Source of the DNA: Ancistrus triradiatus
Taxonomy: Eukaryota; Chordata; Actinopteri; Siluriformes; Loricariidae
DNA: 64,000 bases
Direction of reading: 5' to 3'
Assembly: GCA_025084515.1 (NCBI GenBank)
Contig: JAJAGP010001509.1
Coordinates: forward strand, 1-64,000
This document shows, piece by piece, positions 45,967-57,900 of the stretch (position 1 is its first letter; each line of letters begins with the position of its first letter). The notes under the pieces were generated by a model that was given only the letters and a program-made list of their open reading frames with translations, had not been told where the DNA came from and did no database searches. Made by a program: the position numbers and the translations under genes.

Positions 45967-46385
45967 CAGAGTACGTTTTGCATTCTGACATGACACCTGC
46001 ACTCGCTGCTTATGCGCCACCCCCTGCTTAAAGCATGTAGAACATTTCCTGTGGTGGTACAAACAACTCTTAGTAGAGTAGCCCTCAGGGAATTACTACA
46101 GCAGTAATCGAACCCTTGTTAAAATATTATACCAAAATCTTTTATTTATTTATTCATTTGTTTGTTAATTTAACATCACATCAGTTTCAGCGTTGCATGG
46201 CCATTCACGACAGGAGCAAGTTTACATCAATACTAGAAGGAAAGTGACACCAGCATTGGGAAAACATGCCTGGGTCCCTTAACTGGTGACAGTGACAGTG
46301 CTAACCACTGCATCACACTCAAATTTAATATTTGATTTATTTATCTAAATACTATAATATTTCATTTAAAAAATTAATCTCATAT
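45967..46385. other. No feature recognised
   Basis: AT-rich sequence between the palindrome and the LTR element, with no coding similarity. Confidence 0.4.
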
Positions 46386-46390
46386 GACTA

Positions 46391-46719
46391 TGTCACGCCG
46401 GCTTAGGGGTAGGAGGCACGCAGGGAGTGGATCAGAATGGTGACGTTTATTGCGACATGGACAGGAATACGGACAAGGCAAGGAGATAAACTAGTGGGTT
46501 AGGAGAGACGAGAGGCAAAAAGGAGGAAGGACGGAGAGATTATGTAGGTGTGTGATAAACACGGGTTGATACAAGATGAATAAAGCAGGAGCTTAGAAAT
46601 GGGGTAGAAACCACGAGAATTTGCTGAGTGAGAAGCAAGCGGCTATAAATAGAGGATAGGAAAAGACTAGAAGTGGTAGAAGGTGAGCGTGGTGTGCAGG
46701 TGAGCGTGTAAGTGTGACA
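46391..46719 (-). repeat. LTR (3' LTR in element orientation)
   Basis: Shares TGTCAC.CCGGCTTAGGGGTA, GACAGGAATACGGA, GGAGATAAAC and GTGGTAGAAGGT in the same order with 47,932-48,231. It is about 30 bp longer, through small indels. Confidence 0.85.
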
Positions 46720-47139
46720 GCCCTCCATCCCAACTACGGAGTCCGAGACGGAGCTAAGACTCCAATGATGGCCCCACAGAGTGACTGGGAGGTCTGGCGG
46801 TTTCCTCTCTGGACGACAGCTGGGCGAATTCTGGCAAGTTGCACCCTGCTGTGGAACAGGCATGAAAACGGACAACCTCGGGATGGGTGCTGAAACAGAA
46901 CACCTAGATACCGGCCCTGGAATGGACGTCTGGTACGGAGGACCCTGGTATCAGCACTGGGAAGGCCGGCTTCAAGACAGGCACTGGGACGAATGGCTTC
47001 GGGACAGGTACGGAAGACCTCGGAACAGGCACTGGAATGGATGGCTTTGGTACCGGCACTGGAACGGATGGCTTCAGTACAGGATGGATGACCCTGGTGT
47101 GGACACTGGAACGGACTCTGACACAGACAATCTCTGGAC

Positions 47140-47530
47140 GGCCCTGGACACGGGTGACCTCTGGATGGTCTCGGGCCCAGATGACCTCTGGACGGTCTCT
47201 GGGATAGACGACTTCAGGGCAGTCTCGGGCTCAAAAAACCTCTGGACGGTCTCGGGGACAGGCGACCTCTGGACGGTCTCGGGGACAGGCGACCTCTGGA
47301 CGGTCTCGGGGACAGGCGACCTCTGGGCGGTCTCGGGGACAGGCGACCTCTGGGCGGTCTCGGGGACAGGCGACCTCTGGGCGGTCTCGGGGACAGGCGA
47401 CCTCTGGGCGGTCTCGGGCACAGGCGACCTCTGGGTGGTCTCGGGCACAGGCGACCTCTGGACGGTCCCGGGCATAGGCGACCTCTGGACGGTCCCGGGC
47501 ATAGATGACCTCAGGACGGTCTCTGCAGTG
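47140..47530. repeat. 30-bp minisatellite, about 12 units
   Basis: Units of the type GACGGTCTCGGGGACAGGCG followed by ACCTCTG. As 30 bp is divisible by three, every frame stays open, giving 10-residue repeats on both strands. It lies inside the LTR element. The flanking units (46,870-47,140) are more diverged. Confidence 0.92.
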
Positions 47531-47931
47531 CCCTGACTGAGAGGCGTGAGACCATTTGTGACAGCCCAGCATATTCAGAGCTGGGGGGATAGAGCCTGAA
47601 GTAACGCAAGCATTGCGACCAGAACTTCCTATAAAGCTCTTTGTTTCCATGAAATTTCACAGGTAATGCGATCTCGACGCTGGGGAAGAGCTGGAAGGGG
47701 GCAGAACTAACAACCCGGAGGTCGCTGTAACCAGGGACTGATTACACTGTGACACGCGCTGTGAGAGTGCATCCACGGTGGGCACCAGCGAGTGTTGGTT
47801 TTCCGCAAGTTGTGTGATAACTCGCGTTACTTTGGCCAGCTGAGCACGAAGCTTGTAAAGCTGGCTACCTATCCTCAGGACCGGTTAGAGTCTGATCGGA
47901 TCCCGCTGCCTCCAAACTCAGCTAAGTCTAC

Positions 47932-48231
47932 TGTCACACCGGCTTAGGGGTAGGAGACACATGCAGTGAGTGGATCATACCGAAGGTGGCAAAACTAACG
48001 AACAAAGTGAAACATGGACAGGAATACGGATGATTCGAGGAGATAAACGAGCGGGTTAGGAAGACATGAAAGGCGAAAAGGAGGAGAGACTAGGTAGGTG
48101 CGTGATTAACACGGCTCGATACGAGGTGAAAAGACTAGAAAATGAGTGACAGGTGCAGATGATAGAAGGTAGGAGAGAGAGAAAGTGGTAGAAGGTAGGC
48201 ATGGTATGTAGGTGAGCATATAGGTGCAACA
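47932..48231 (-). repeat. LTR (5' LTR in element orientation)
   Basis: Second copy of the terminal repeat. Visible divergence between the two LTRs (substitutions and several indels) shows an old insertion. The adjoining - strand text (GTAGACTTAGC) is where a primer-binding site would lie, but I cannot match it to a tRNA. Confidence 0.85.
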
Positions 48232-48236
48232 GACTA

Positions 48237-49882
48237 CCTTTTTTTCACTACCCATGTTCCCTGTTTCGGTCATGTTATATTACATAGACCATGAAATTAT
48301 AAGAATTCTTCCTGAGCCAAAAATGAAGAGCTCAGACTTCAAGATTTGTATTGATCTTGTCAGTTTTGGTCAAAGAATATTTCCATCAAAAACAGGTTCA
48401 TACTTGCAGTATAATAAAGTCTTTCAAGACTCTTATCAAGATGGGTTTAAAAAAAAGTTAAGGAAACCGGTAGAGAGATTTTAGCTTTCTGTCTCTGAGG
48501 GATGTTGTCCCAGTCCAGGGTTGGAATGCCAGAGCAAGAAAAAAGTTGAAGGAAGGGCAGAAACAATGCCCAGCAACACCTGTTGTTACACACACAACCA
48601 TGATGAATTTAGAAAACTATCTTATGTGCAGTCAGCATCCAAAATACACAGTGAAAGTGAATAATCAGTGTCAGAACGGGTAGAGATTGGCATCAGAATC
48701 AAAATTACGCATAATAATATGCACGCGAAGGTGAGCTGAAGCAAAAACAACTGATGCATGCGAGCGACCAAAGCAAGGTTTAAAACGTGTGCCAAAGCAT
48801 GTTAGTATTTTAAAACTAGTCTCAAGCAAGGATCAACGCAAGTCTTCAAAGCAAGTTTCCAAAATGAGTTTTAAATTTTAAAAAAGCATGGACATGAAAC
48901 ACAACACCAGTACTTCCACATGCAGACTCAAAAACACACAAAGTGCACACGTCATAACACCAACCCGAGCCCCCCCACCCTTCAGACGGGCTGAATTAAT
49001 TTTCCACATCATCCTTTTTGTACACTGGATTGTTTGGCACAAAGGAGTGAATCATTCAGATTAAACACTTCCTTTAATTTCTTCTGCACTAGGGTTGGGT
49101 CTTGGACTTGTTACGCATCATGATACATGGGTCATGATATGATACATTACAATACGATGCATATTGCAGTATTCCATATAGGTCAGTGAAAATATAAAAA
49201 CAGCTGAAATACAAGTTACAGTGTACAATCTTAATACATCACATTGATATTGCAGCTGACAAATTGAGTCAAAACCCTGTACTGCAACACCTACTGGGAC
49301 AGAGATTGTACTTTACACCGCATTTAAAATGTTTTTTTTTTCTTCCTTAAAAAAAATAGATATTATGATATTAAATATATTGCAGTATATTGCTATATCG
49401 ATTTGTTTATTTAATTTTTTTTAATGCATAGCCCGAGTGCACACAGCATCAGACAAGCAGGGAACAGCAGGGTACTCACAGAAACACCACTTTTGTCTCC
49501 AAATATACACTATACAGAGGCACACAAATGACTCCAAGCTCCAGTCCCTAAATTAGAATTTCACTGCCACTGTAAGGTCTGTACAGAAACAGCAGAGTGC
49601 TGTTCAAAAGTTTTGACTGAGCTGCACCAGTATCCCGCTACCTCTGAGTAGGCTGTCTTGCACTGTCCAAACATAAAGCCAGAAAACCAGTCAAAACAAA
49701 AGTTTTGAAGACTGGTTATTACTTGTATACAAACCTCACTGATTGAGGGAAGTTGTCAGTTCTGTTTTGGTGATGTCTCCTAAATTGCCATGTCTATGTT
49801 TTGGCATTGTAGAGCTCTGCATGGTGATGTTTTTGCAGCATTATGAATGTTGATGCTGTTAAATATTGTTTTCTTTTACCAG
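48237..49882. other. Region before the first fbxo38 coding exon, little recognised
   Basis: An 86-codon frame (48,224-48,484) begins inside the LTR and has no family features. The ATGATACATGGGTCATGATA stretch near 49,120 and the 'gatattaaatatattgcagtatattg' region to 49,400 look like the degenerate ends of a DNA transposon. The last 20 bp form the polypyrimidine tract (TTGTTTTCTTTTACCAG) of the fbxo38 acceptor. Confidence 0.4.
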
Positions 49883-50126
49883 GTGGAGCTCACAATCAGG
49901 TCTGAAGAGCTGCTGTTTGTTGGAGAAACTTGCCCTCCTTAAGTGAACATCAGCACCAGCAGCACGTAATGGGCCCTCGACGTAAATCCACCAAGACATT
50001 TGGTATATATGGAGAAGCAGATTGCACACATTCAACAACAGCTGATCAAATACAGCAGTTACAAGATGAGGCTGTCAAAGATTACATCAATGAACTTTCA
50101 CATGAGGTGCTCTGCCACATATTCCG
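49883..50126 (+). CDS. fbxo38: fbxo38 exon with start codon (5' UTR 49,883-49,968; coding 49,969-50,126)
   Basis: The acceptor AG is at 49,881-49,882, so at least one non-coding exon lies upstream. It encodes residues 1-52 and two bases of Arg53; donor CG|GTTAGT at 50,127. Residues 11-35 (the stretch FGIYGEADCTHSTTADQIQQ) are longer than the mammalian N-terminus by about 10 residues, by recollection. The F-box begins at about residue 42. Confidence 0.93.
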
Positions 50127-51642
50127 GTTAGTAATTTATATATCTCTATCTATCCATCTATCCATATATGTCATATCTATATGACAGTTGTTGAGTGAAA
50201 TAATAGCAGTTCTTTTAAAATATGGCAGTGCAATGTTGTTGTTTTTTTTATGCTTGTTTGTTGTTCCCCTCTTTCAATTCTGTTTGGTGTTATATTGCAA
50301 TTGTGTTACCATCTGGTGAGTCTTAAAACAAACGCCTTAAAAAGTATACAGTATAACTATATAATGCTACCATTGTTGAAAATTGCTAACGTGAGGGTAA
50401 GCTAGTGAGATATTTTGACAGGAAATAATGAAAATGCGGCATCTAATTCTCCAATACTCGCTATTTTAAGTAATTTGTCAGCAAAAGGCATATTTGCTGC
50501 AATGTTACACTGTGTTTCACTGTGGGTGAGTGAGTGGGTGAGTGAGAGTGTTATTTTTATGTATGCAATCACTGAGAATTTTATTAAGAATACCTCTACA
50601 CCTGCTCATTCATACTATTATCTAATCAAGTAGTCTTGTGGTAATTGTGCAGTGCATATAGTCCTGCAGATGCAGACCAGCAACTTCAGGTAATGTTCAC
50701 ATTTGGAGAATGCAATATTGACATAAACATTATAGACATTTTGCCTATAATGACAATTAGACAGTACTTTGCATCTTTTAAAAATGTGTTAGTAAAAGTC
50801 TTACATTTTATTAATATGCTCTTGTTAGAAGGATGTTAATCGTTACCTTATATTTTGCGTATTTTACCAATTAGTAATTGATTGGTCTAAATGATTAATT
50901 TTCCTACAAAAATCATATTGATCATCTCATTGCAGCACAAAAATGTAAACAGGTTATATATATTAAAGTATATTTACATGTGTGTTTGTGTATGTATGTA
51001 TATATATACGTGTGTATGTATGTATATATATACGTGTGTATGTATGTATATATATACGTGTGTATATATATATATTAAGATATATATACTATATATATAT
51101 ATATATATAATATATATATATATATATAATATATATATATTATATAGATATAATATATGTGTGTGTTGTGTATATATGTATATACCGTATATATATCTAT
51201 ATATATATACGTATGATATATATATATATATATATATCATACACCGTGTGTGTGTCTCCTCTCTATATATAATATATATATATCTACTTATATATATATC
51301 ATATATATATCTATATATATATATATATGTGTAGATATATATACACGTGTGTGTGTGTATATATATATATGTGTGTGTATATATATTATATACGTATATA
51401 TATATATATACACTGTGTGTGTGTGTGTATATATATGTGTATATATATACGTATATATATATATATATAATATATATATATATGTGTGTGTTGTATATAT
51501 CTATACGTATATATATATATGTGTGGGTATATATATATAATCATGTGTAATATATATATATATATATATATCTATATCTCTATATATCATCTATATATAT
51601 CTCTCTCCCTCTATATATCTATATTCTCTATATATCTATATC

Positions 51643-51685
<43 letters not shown>

Positions 51686-51843
51686 CACATACATACATAC
51701 AGTGCCTTGCAAAAATATTTGGCCCCCTTGAACTTTAGATTTGAAATTGTAATTTTTTGTGAAGAATCAACAACACACAGTTTCATATCTTTATGTTTGA
51801 GGCCTGAAATGTGGCAAAAGGGGGCCGAATACTTTTGCAAGGC

Positions 51844-51874
<31 letters not shown>

Positions 51875-51952
51875 CTGTGTCTGTGTGTCTGTGTCTGTGT
51901 GTCTGTGTGTGTGTGTCTGTGTGTGTCTGTGTGTGTCTGTGTGTGTCTGTGT

Positions 51953-51993
<41 letters not shown>

Positions 51994-54900
51994 AAAAAGT
52001 CACTGATTGTGCAAGTTCTCCTGCTTAGAAAGATTAGAGAGGTCTGTAATTTTCATCATGGGTACACCTTGATTTTTAAAGAATTTAGTTGTAAATCATG
52101 GTGGAAAATAAGTATTTGATCATCCACAAACAAGCAAGATTTCTGGCTCTCACAGACCTGTAGCAGCTTCTTTAAGAAGCTCTTCTGTTGTTCACTCGTT
52201 ACCTGTATCAATGGCACCTGTTTGACCTCATTATCTGTATAAAAGACACCATGTATAAAATTCAACCATGGTCAAGAACAAAGAGCTGTCGAAGGACACC
52301 AGGAAGAAAATTGTAGACCTGCACCAGGCTGGGAAGGGTGAATCTACAATAGGCAAGCAGGTTGGTGTGAATAAATCAATTGTGGGAGCAATTGTAAGAA
52401 AATAGAAGACATACAAGACCATTGATAATCTGCCTCGAGCTGGGACTCCACGCAAGATCTCATCCCGTGGGGTCAAAATGATCATGAGAACAGTGAGAAA
52501 AATCTCTGAACTACACGGAGGGACCTGATGAATGACCTGCAGAGAGCTGGGACCAAAGTATCAAGGCATCAGTAACACACTACGCCGAGAGAAACTCAGA
52601 TCCTGCAGTGCCAGGCGTGTGCCCCTGCTTAAGCCAGTACATGTCCAGGCCCATCTGAAGTTTTGTCATAGAGCATATGGATGATCCCGAAAAGGATTGA
52701 GAGAATATCATGTGATCAGATGAAACCAAAATAGAACTTTTTGGTTTCAACTGGAGGAAAAAGGATGCTGAGTCGCATCCCAAGAACACCATACCTACTG
52801 TGAAGCATGGGGGTGGAAACATCATGCTTTGGGACTGTTTTTCTGCAGAGTGGACAGAACGACTGGTCCGTGTTGAGGGAAGAATGACCGGTTCCATGTA
52901 TCATGAGATTTTAAGCTAAAACTTCCCTCCATCAGTGACAGCATTGAAGATGGAACATGGCTGGGTCTTCCAGCATGACAATGATCTCAAACACACCACT
53001 CGGGCAACAAAGGAGTGGCTCCGTAAAAAGCATTTCAAGGTCCTGGAGTAGCCTAGCCAGTCTCCAGACCTCAACCCTATAGAAAATTTGTTGAGGGAGT
53101 TGAAAGTCTGTGTTGCCTCAAAACATCACTGATCTAGAGGAGATCTGCATGGAGGAATGGGCCAAACTACGAGCTACAGTGTGTGCAAACCTGGAGAAGA
53201 CTTACAGGAAACGTTTGACCTCTGTCATTGCCAACAAAGATTATGTTACAAAGTATTTAGTTGAACTTTTTTTTTTCTACCAAATACTTATTTTCCCCGA
53301 TAATTTACAACTAAATTCTTTAAAAGTCCTACAATGTGATTTCCTGGATTTTTTTCCTCATATTGTCTCTCATAGTTGAAGTGTACAGACCTCTCTCATC
53401 TTTCTAAGCAGGAGAACTTGCACAATCAGTGGCTCAGTGGCTGACTAAATACTTTTTTGCCCTACTGTGTGTATATGTGTATGTATATATACACCGCTCA
53501 AAAAATAAAGTGAACACTCAAATAACACATCCTAGATCTCAATGAATGAAATATTGTCATTGAATACTTTGTTCTGTGCAAAGTTGAATGTGGTGACAAC
53601 AAAGTCACACAAAAATCATCAATGGAAATCAAATTTATTAACCAATGGAGGCCTGGATTTGGAGTCACACAAAATTAAAGTGAAAAAACACTCTACAGGC
53701 TTATCCAACTTTGATGTAATGTCCTTAAAACAAGTCAAAATGAGGCTCAGTATTGTGTGTGGCCTTTACTTGCCTGTATGACCTCCCTACAACGCCTGGC
53801 CATGCTCCTGATGATGTGGCGGATGGTCTCCTGAGGGATCTCCTCCCAGACCTGGACTAAAGCATCTGCCAACTCCTGGACAGTCTGTGGTGCAACGTGA
53901 CGTTGGTGGATGGAGCGAGACATGATGTCCCAGGTGTGCTCAATCGGATTCAGGTCTGGGCAACGGGCGGGCCAGTTCATAGCTTCAATGCCTTCATCTT
54001 GCAGTAACTGCTGACACACTCCAGCCACATGAGGTCTAGCATTGTCCTGCATTAGGAGGAACCCAGGGCCAACCGCACCAGCATATGGTCTCACAAGGGG
54101 TCTGATGGTCTCATCTCGGTACCTAATAGCAGTCAGGCTACCTCTGGCGAGCACATGGAGGGCTGTGCGACCCTCCAAAGAAATGCCACACCACACCATT
54201 ACTGACCCACTGCCAAACCGGTCACGCTGAAGGATGTTGCAGGCAGCAGATCGCTCTCCACGGCGTCTCCAGACTCTGTCACGTTTGTCACATGTGCTCA
54301 GTGTGAACCTGCTTTCATATGTGAAGAGCACAGGGAGCCAGTGGCGAATTTGCCTGGTGTTTTCTGGCAAATGCCAAGCGTCATGCACGGTCATGGGCTG
54401 TGAGCACAACCCCCATTTGTGGACGTCGGGCCCTCATACCATCCTCATGGAGTCCGTTGCTAACCGTTTGTGATAGATGGATAGATGACTGGTCTTGATG
54501 TAATCTTGTTTTTAGATGTAACTTTGTGTGAGTTGCTGAAATGTCCAAAGATGCTGATAGAGACATAAAATAAACCAGTAAATAAACAAACAAATTCGCA
54601 TGTACTTTCCTGTTTGGTGGTGGAGAGAAAGTGCACACCTATTGGTTGTCAACAATGTGCACATCACTGTTTCTGGGAGTGCATACCACTGAGGTGCCTT
54701 GATATTGCATAAGTAGTTTATATATGCTGATCTGGGTATAAAAACGATTATGGAACATCCAGGTAATCCTAAGTACAGTTGTTCAGGTGGTGCATTGGCA
54801 CCATGATAACCCAGCTTTGAGTCCTGGTGGTCCTCCAGTCGAGTATATATTAGGTATCCAGTATTGGTATTCTAGTGCAAATGTTTCCTTTTTCACTTTC

Positions 54901-57900
54901 TTCTTTTTCTCAGTAACACCTGGACATCCTTTTAGACATGGGTTTTTTCTATGAAGTAACAGTATAGTTCGATTTTATTTTTTTCCGACGGCAGGTGCGA
55001 CGACAAGTGGTAAATGTTCGCTTTAAACATTGTGCTTATTGCTTACTTATTTTGCATCATAACTGCAGCTAAATGTGTGTATTTTTTCAGTTCTATCTCA
55101 GCATGATCCTGCATGTTTTATAATGATCATAATAAATAAATAATGCTTCTTATTTAAACCAACAGTATTGCTTTGGTATATTCCCTCGACAAAATGCTTT
55201 TTCAGGAGCAGTGGCTTTCTTTTTGCAACCCTACCATGCACATCATTGTTGTTCGGTGTTCTTCTGAAGGTCAACTTATGAACATTAACATCAGCCAATG
55301 TTAGAGAGACTGTTCGTTGTTTAGATGTTACCCTGAGTTCCTTTGCACTCCTTGATGTTGGAGTGATCTGTATTGATCAACCACTCCTGAAGTGGGCAAC
55401 AATGGTTTTGAATTTTCTCTACAGTTATTGTACACAATATATCTGCCTGTGGATGGGTGCTATTCAAACTGTGTGAAAATCTGATTTTTTTTATTTTTTT
55501 TATTTTTATTTTTTTATGAAAAGCTTTGCAAATATATAGTAGAAAATCTTAAAGAGTTCGTAAATTTTCAAGCACCACTGTAGGTTTCCTGCTTCTAAAT
55601 ACCACTGTATTTGACGAGTTCCAAGGTAGTCGAGAACCGAGGTACCTTGTAATTTGTCAAATTTGATTCTCGATGCATTTTTACCAGAAAATAAGCACAA
55701 TTAAGCTAATGTATTTAATTTAGGTTATATATTTTTAATATGTGTGTACATTCTCTCAATATACTTTCATTTATTTTCTTCAAGATTTCCATAAAACATC
55801 ACAGATCACCATGGTAAACCTAATGATTGAAACAATGTTTTTAAATAAAATAGCAAATTCTTTCGACTGAGTTGTGTATCTGTTTTTTTTTATAAATACA
55901 TTCACATTAAAGCTATAAATGATCTTACTGTTACCATTTGCATGTATAAGGATAATTGCATATATAATGGATATTCTGTGCGAGGTCTTTCTCTTTTAAT
56001 CATGAGATATGCAGTTGTGACAACTTGAATTTGCCGTCACTCTTCATCTATCGTATGCACATGTCCAGTAGTCCAGACATGCTGACGGCTTTTTTCACTG
56101 CTATACATGCAGTGTGACAGAAAGATTTGTTGTGACACTCGAGCGACTGTTTTCTAAAAGTTGTAGTTCTGACAAAAAATTGGGATTGGCATTTGTCATT
56201 GTTGAAACCTATCAAAACAAGTTACCTTTACAGTGGAATTATTACAACTGACATGCAGTATGTATCTTTAAGTTCTACTGTGTAACAGCATTCACTGTTT
56301 TCAACATATTTTCTCAAAATTGGCACTGACCTGCTGCGCCTCCCCTGAAACAGCACCCCCAGTTTATGAATCACTGAACTAAGAGATTCTTAAGAAATGC
56401 TTTAAACTGTGTACTAATTTTGACTGAGATTTACATCTCAGTAAGTTTAAGATTTTGGGGGATATCAGTAGTAGTGATTGAGAGTAGGAAGAATTAAACA
56501 ATCAGTAACAGATTTTGAAGTGTATATATGTGAGAAAATTACACTGAAATCTAAACTCAGGACAAGTCATTTATGGTTTTGAAAAGGTTTTCCTCTATGC
56601 AGATACCTGCCTATGCGGGACATAATGTGCATGGAGTGCCTGTCCCGAAAATTGCAGGAAGCAGTAACGCTGTTCTTACGGGTGGTGAAAGTTGCTGATC
56701 TTTGTGCTAGCCGGTGGTGGGAGTACATGCCTTCAGGTTTGTATGGTTTTCTAGGTTAGTTTATAAGTATAATTGTGTGCTCTGCTGATAAAGAAATACA
56801 ACATTATGTGAATGGAAAGTTTTTACACAATAGTCAAAAGTCTCATTTTGGTAAAAATGTTTAGGGTGAAGTCACATTTGGCTTTTCAGTATTGATTCCT
56901 GTAGGTGAAAAATACTTAGTCAACAAACCATCCACAAAGTTCAAAATGTAAACCAATTTACAATTATTTCTCTTTACCTTAGGATTTACTGATTCAACTT
57001 TTTTTACACTTCTGAAGAAGATGCCTGATTTGGAACAACTGTATGGCTTACATCCACGTTACTTAGAACGCAGAAGGGTCAGAGGGTATGAGGCTTTCAG
57101 TATTCCTGGCATTCTGGAGGCTCTTCAGGCCTGCCCCAATCTTCTGGTGAGTTTAGTACATGCAAGCGAATGCTCTGAGTGGTTATCTGCTTTGTAAGCT
57201 AGTGTGAGGTTCAGTCCAAGCGGCTATCTATACTTGTTCAATGGTGGCATCTTGGCAGTGCTAGGTCTTGAATCCAGGACTTCATGGTCTAAGGTCCACT
57301 ACCTTAACTGCCGCACCAGTACAGACTATTTTGCTTTTTACTCAAAACTGCAGTTATTGTTGCTTAAATTTTGGTTGGGTTGTCAGTTTTAGCATCACAT
57401 ACTCTTGAGTTTTCATGAGCAGTTTCTGTAGATTTCTTACTTAGCTGTGAATGAAGTTTACTACTTAATTTCTGTAAATGCATACAGTATGTTTGATGCA
57501 TGCTTTCAGTTGTTGTAAAATGCATTCAAACTATTTCGTCATTTTTGCCCCACAATAATATTTGGGTATGTCCGTAATTAAGGACATAAGTGCTTAATAT
57601 AAGGACTTAAGGAATATAAGAAAAAAGTATTTAGTCAACCACTGATTGTGCAAGTTCTCCTACTTAGAAATATGAAAGAGGTCTGTAATTTTCATCATAG
57701 GTACACTTCAACTATGAGAGACAAAATGGGGGAAAAATTCGAGGAAATCACATTGTAGGATTTTTAAAGAATTTAATTGTAAATCATGGTGGAAAATGAG
57801 TATTTGGTCAATAACAAACAAGCAAGATTTCAGGCTCTCACAGACCTGTAACTTCTTTAAGAAGCTCTTCTGTCCTCCACTCGTTACCTGTATTAATGGC

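Larger units (their letters stand above)
46391..48231 (-). mobile_element. Short non-autonomous LTR retroelement
   Basis: Direct terminal repeats (46,391-46,719 and 47,932-48,231) begin TGT and end ACA and are flanked by the 5-bp duplication GACTA (46,386-46,390 and 48,232-48,236). A purine-rich tract next to the 46,719 end, read on the - strand (GGGATGGAGGG), places the 3' LTR there, so the element runs on the - strand. The 1.2-kb interior has no protease, RT or integrase. It contains a short capsid-region-like stretch near 47,600-47,860 and a 30-bp minisatellite. Family suggestion: Ty3/gypsy-derived, weak. Confidence 0.85.
50127..56602 (+). other. fbxo38: fbxo38 intron (6,476 bp), filled with repeats
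   Basis: Phase 2 intron. It contains the AT-rich microsatellite, a compact MITE, a GT/TCTG microsatellite, three Tc1 copies and a SINE tail, listed separately. 50,190-50,980 and 54,601-55,190 hold nothing recognisable, and 55,582-56,602 only AT-rich text. Confidence 0.9.

Noticed and set aside
47140..47530. CRISPR-like array of 30-bp repeats
   Set aside because: There are no unique spacers: units are contiguous, and the genome is a vertebrate. It is a minisatellite.
46781..47650. 251-codon plus-strand frame and 139-142-codon minus-strand frames as genes
   Set aside because: They are produced by the 30-bp minisatellite within an LTR element, being open on both strands at once.
48224..48484. 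86-codon frame as a small gene
   Set aside because: It starts inside the LTR and crosses the target-site duplication; no recognisable domain.
50891..51550. Long frames rich in Tyr, Ile, Cys and Val
   Set aside because: Simple AT/GT repeat translated on either strand; not proteins.
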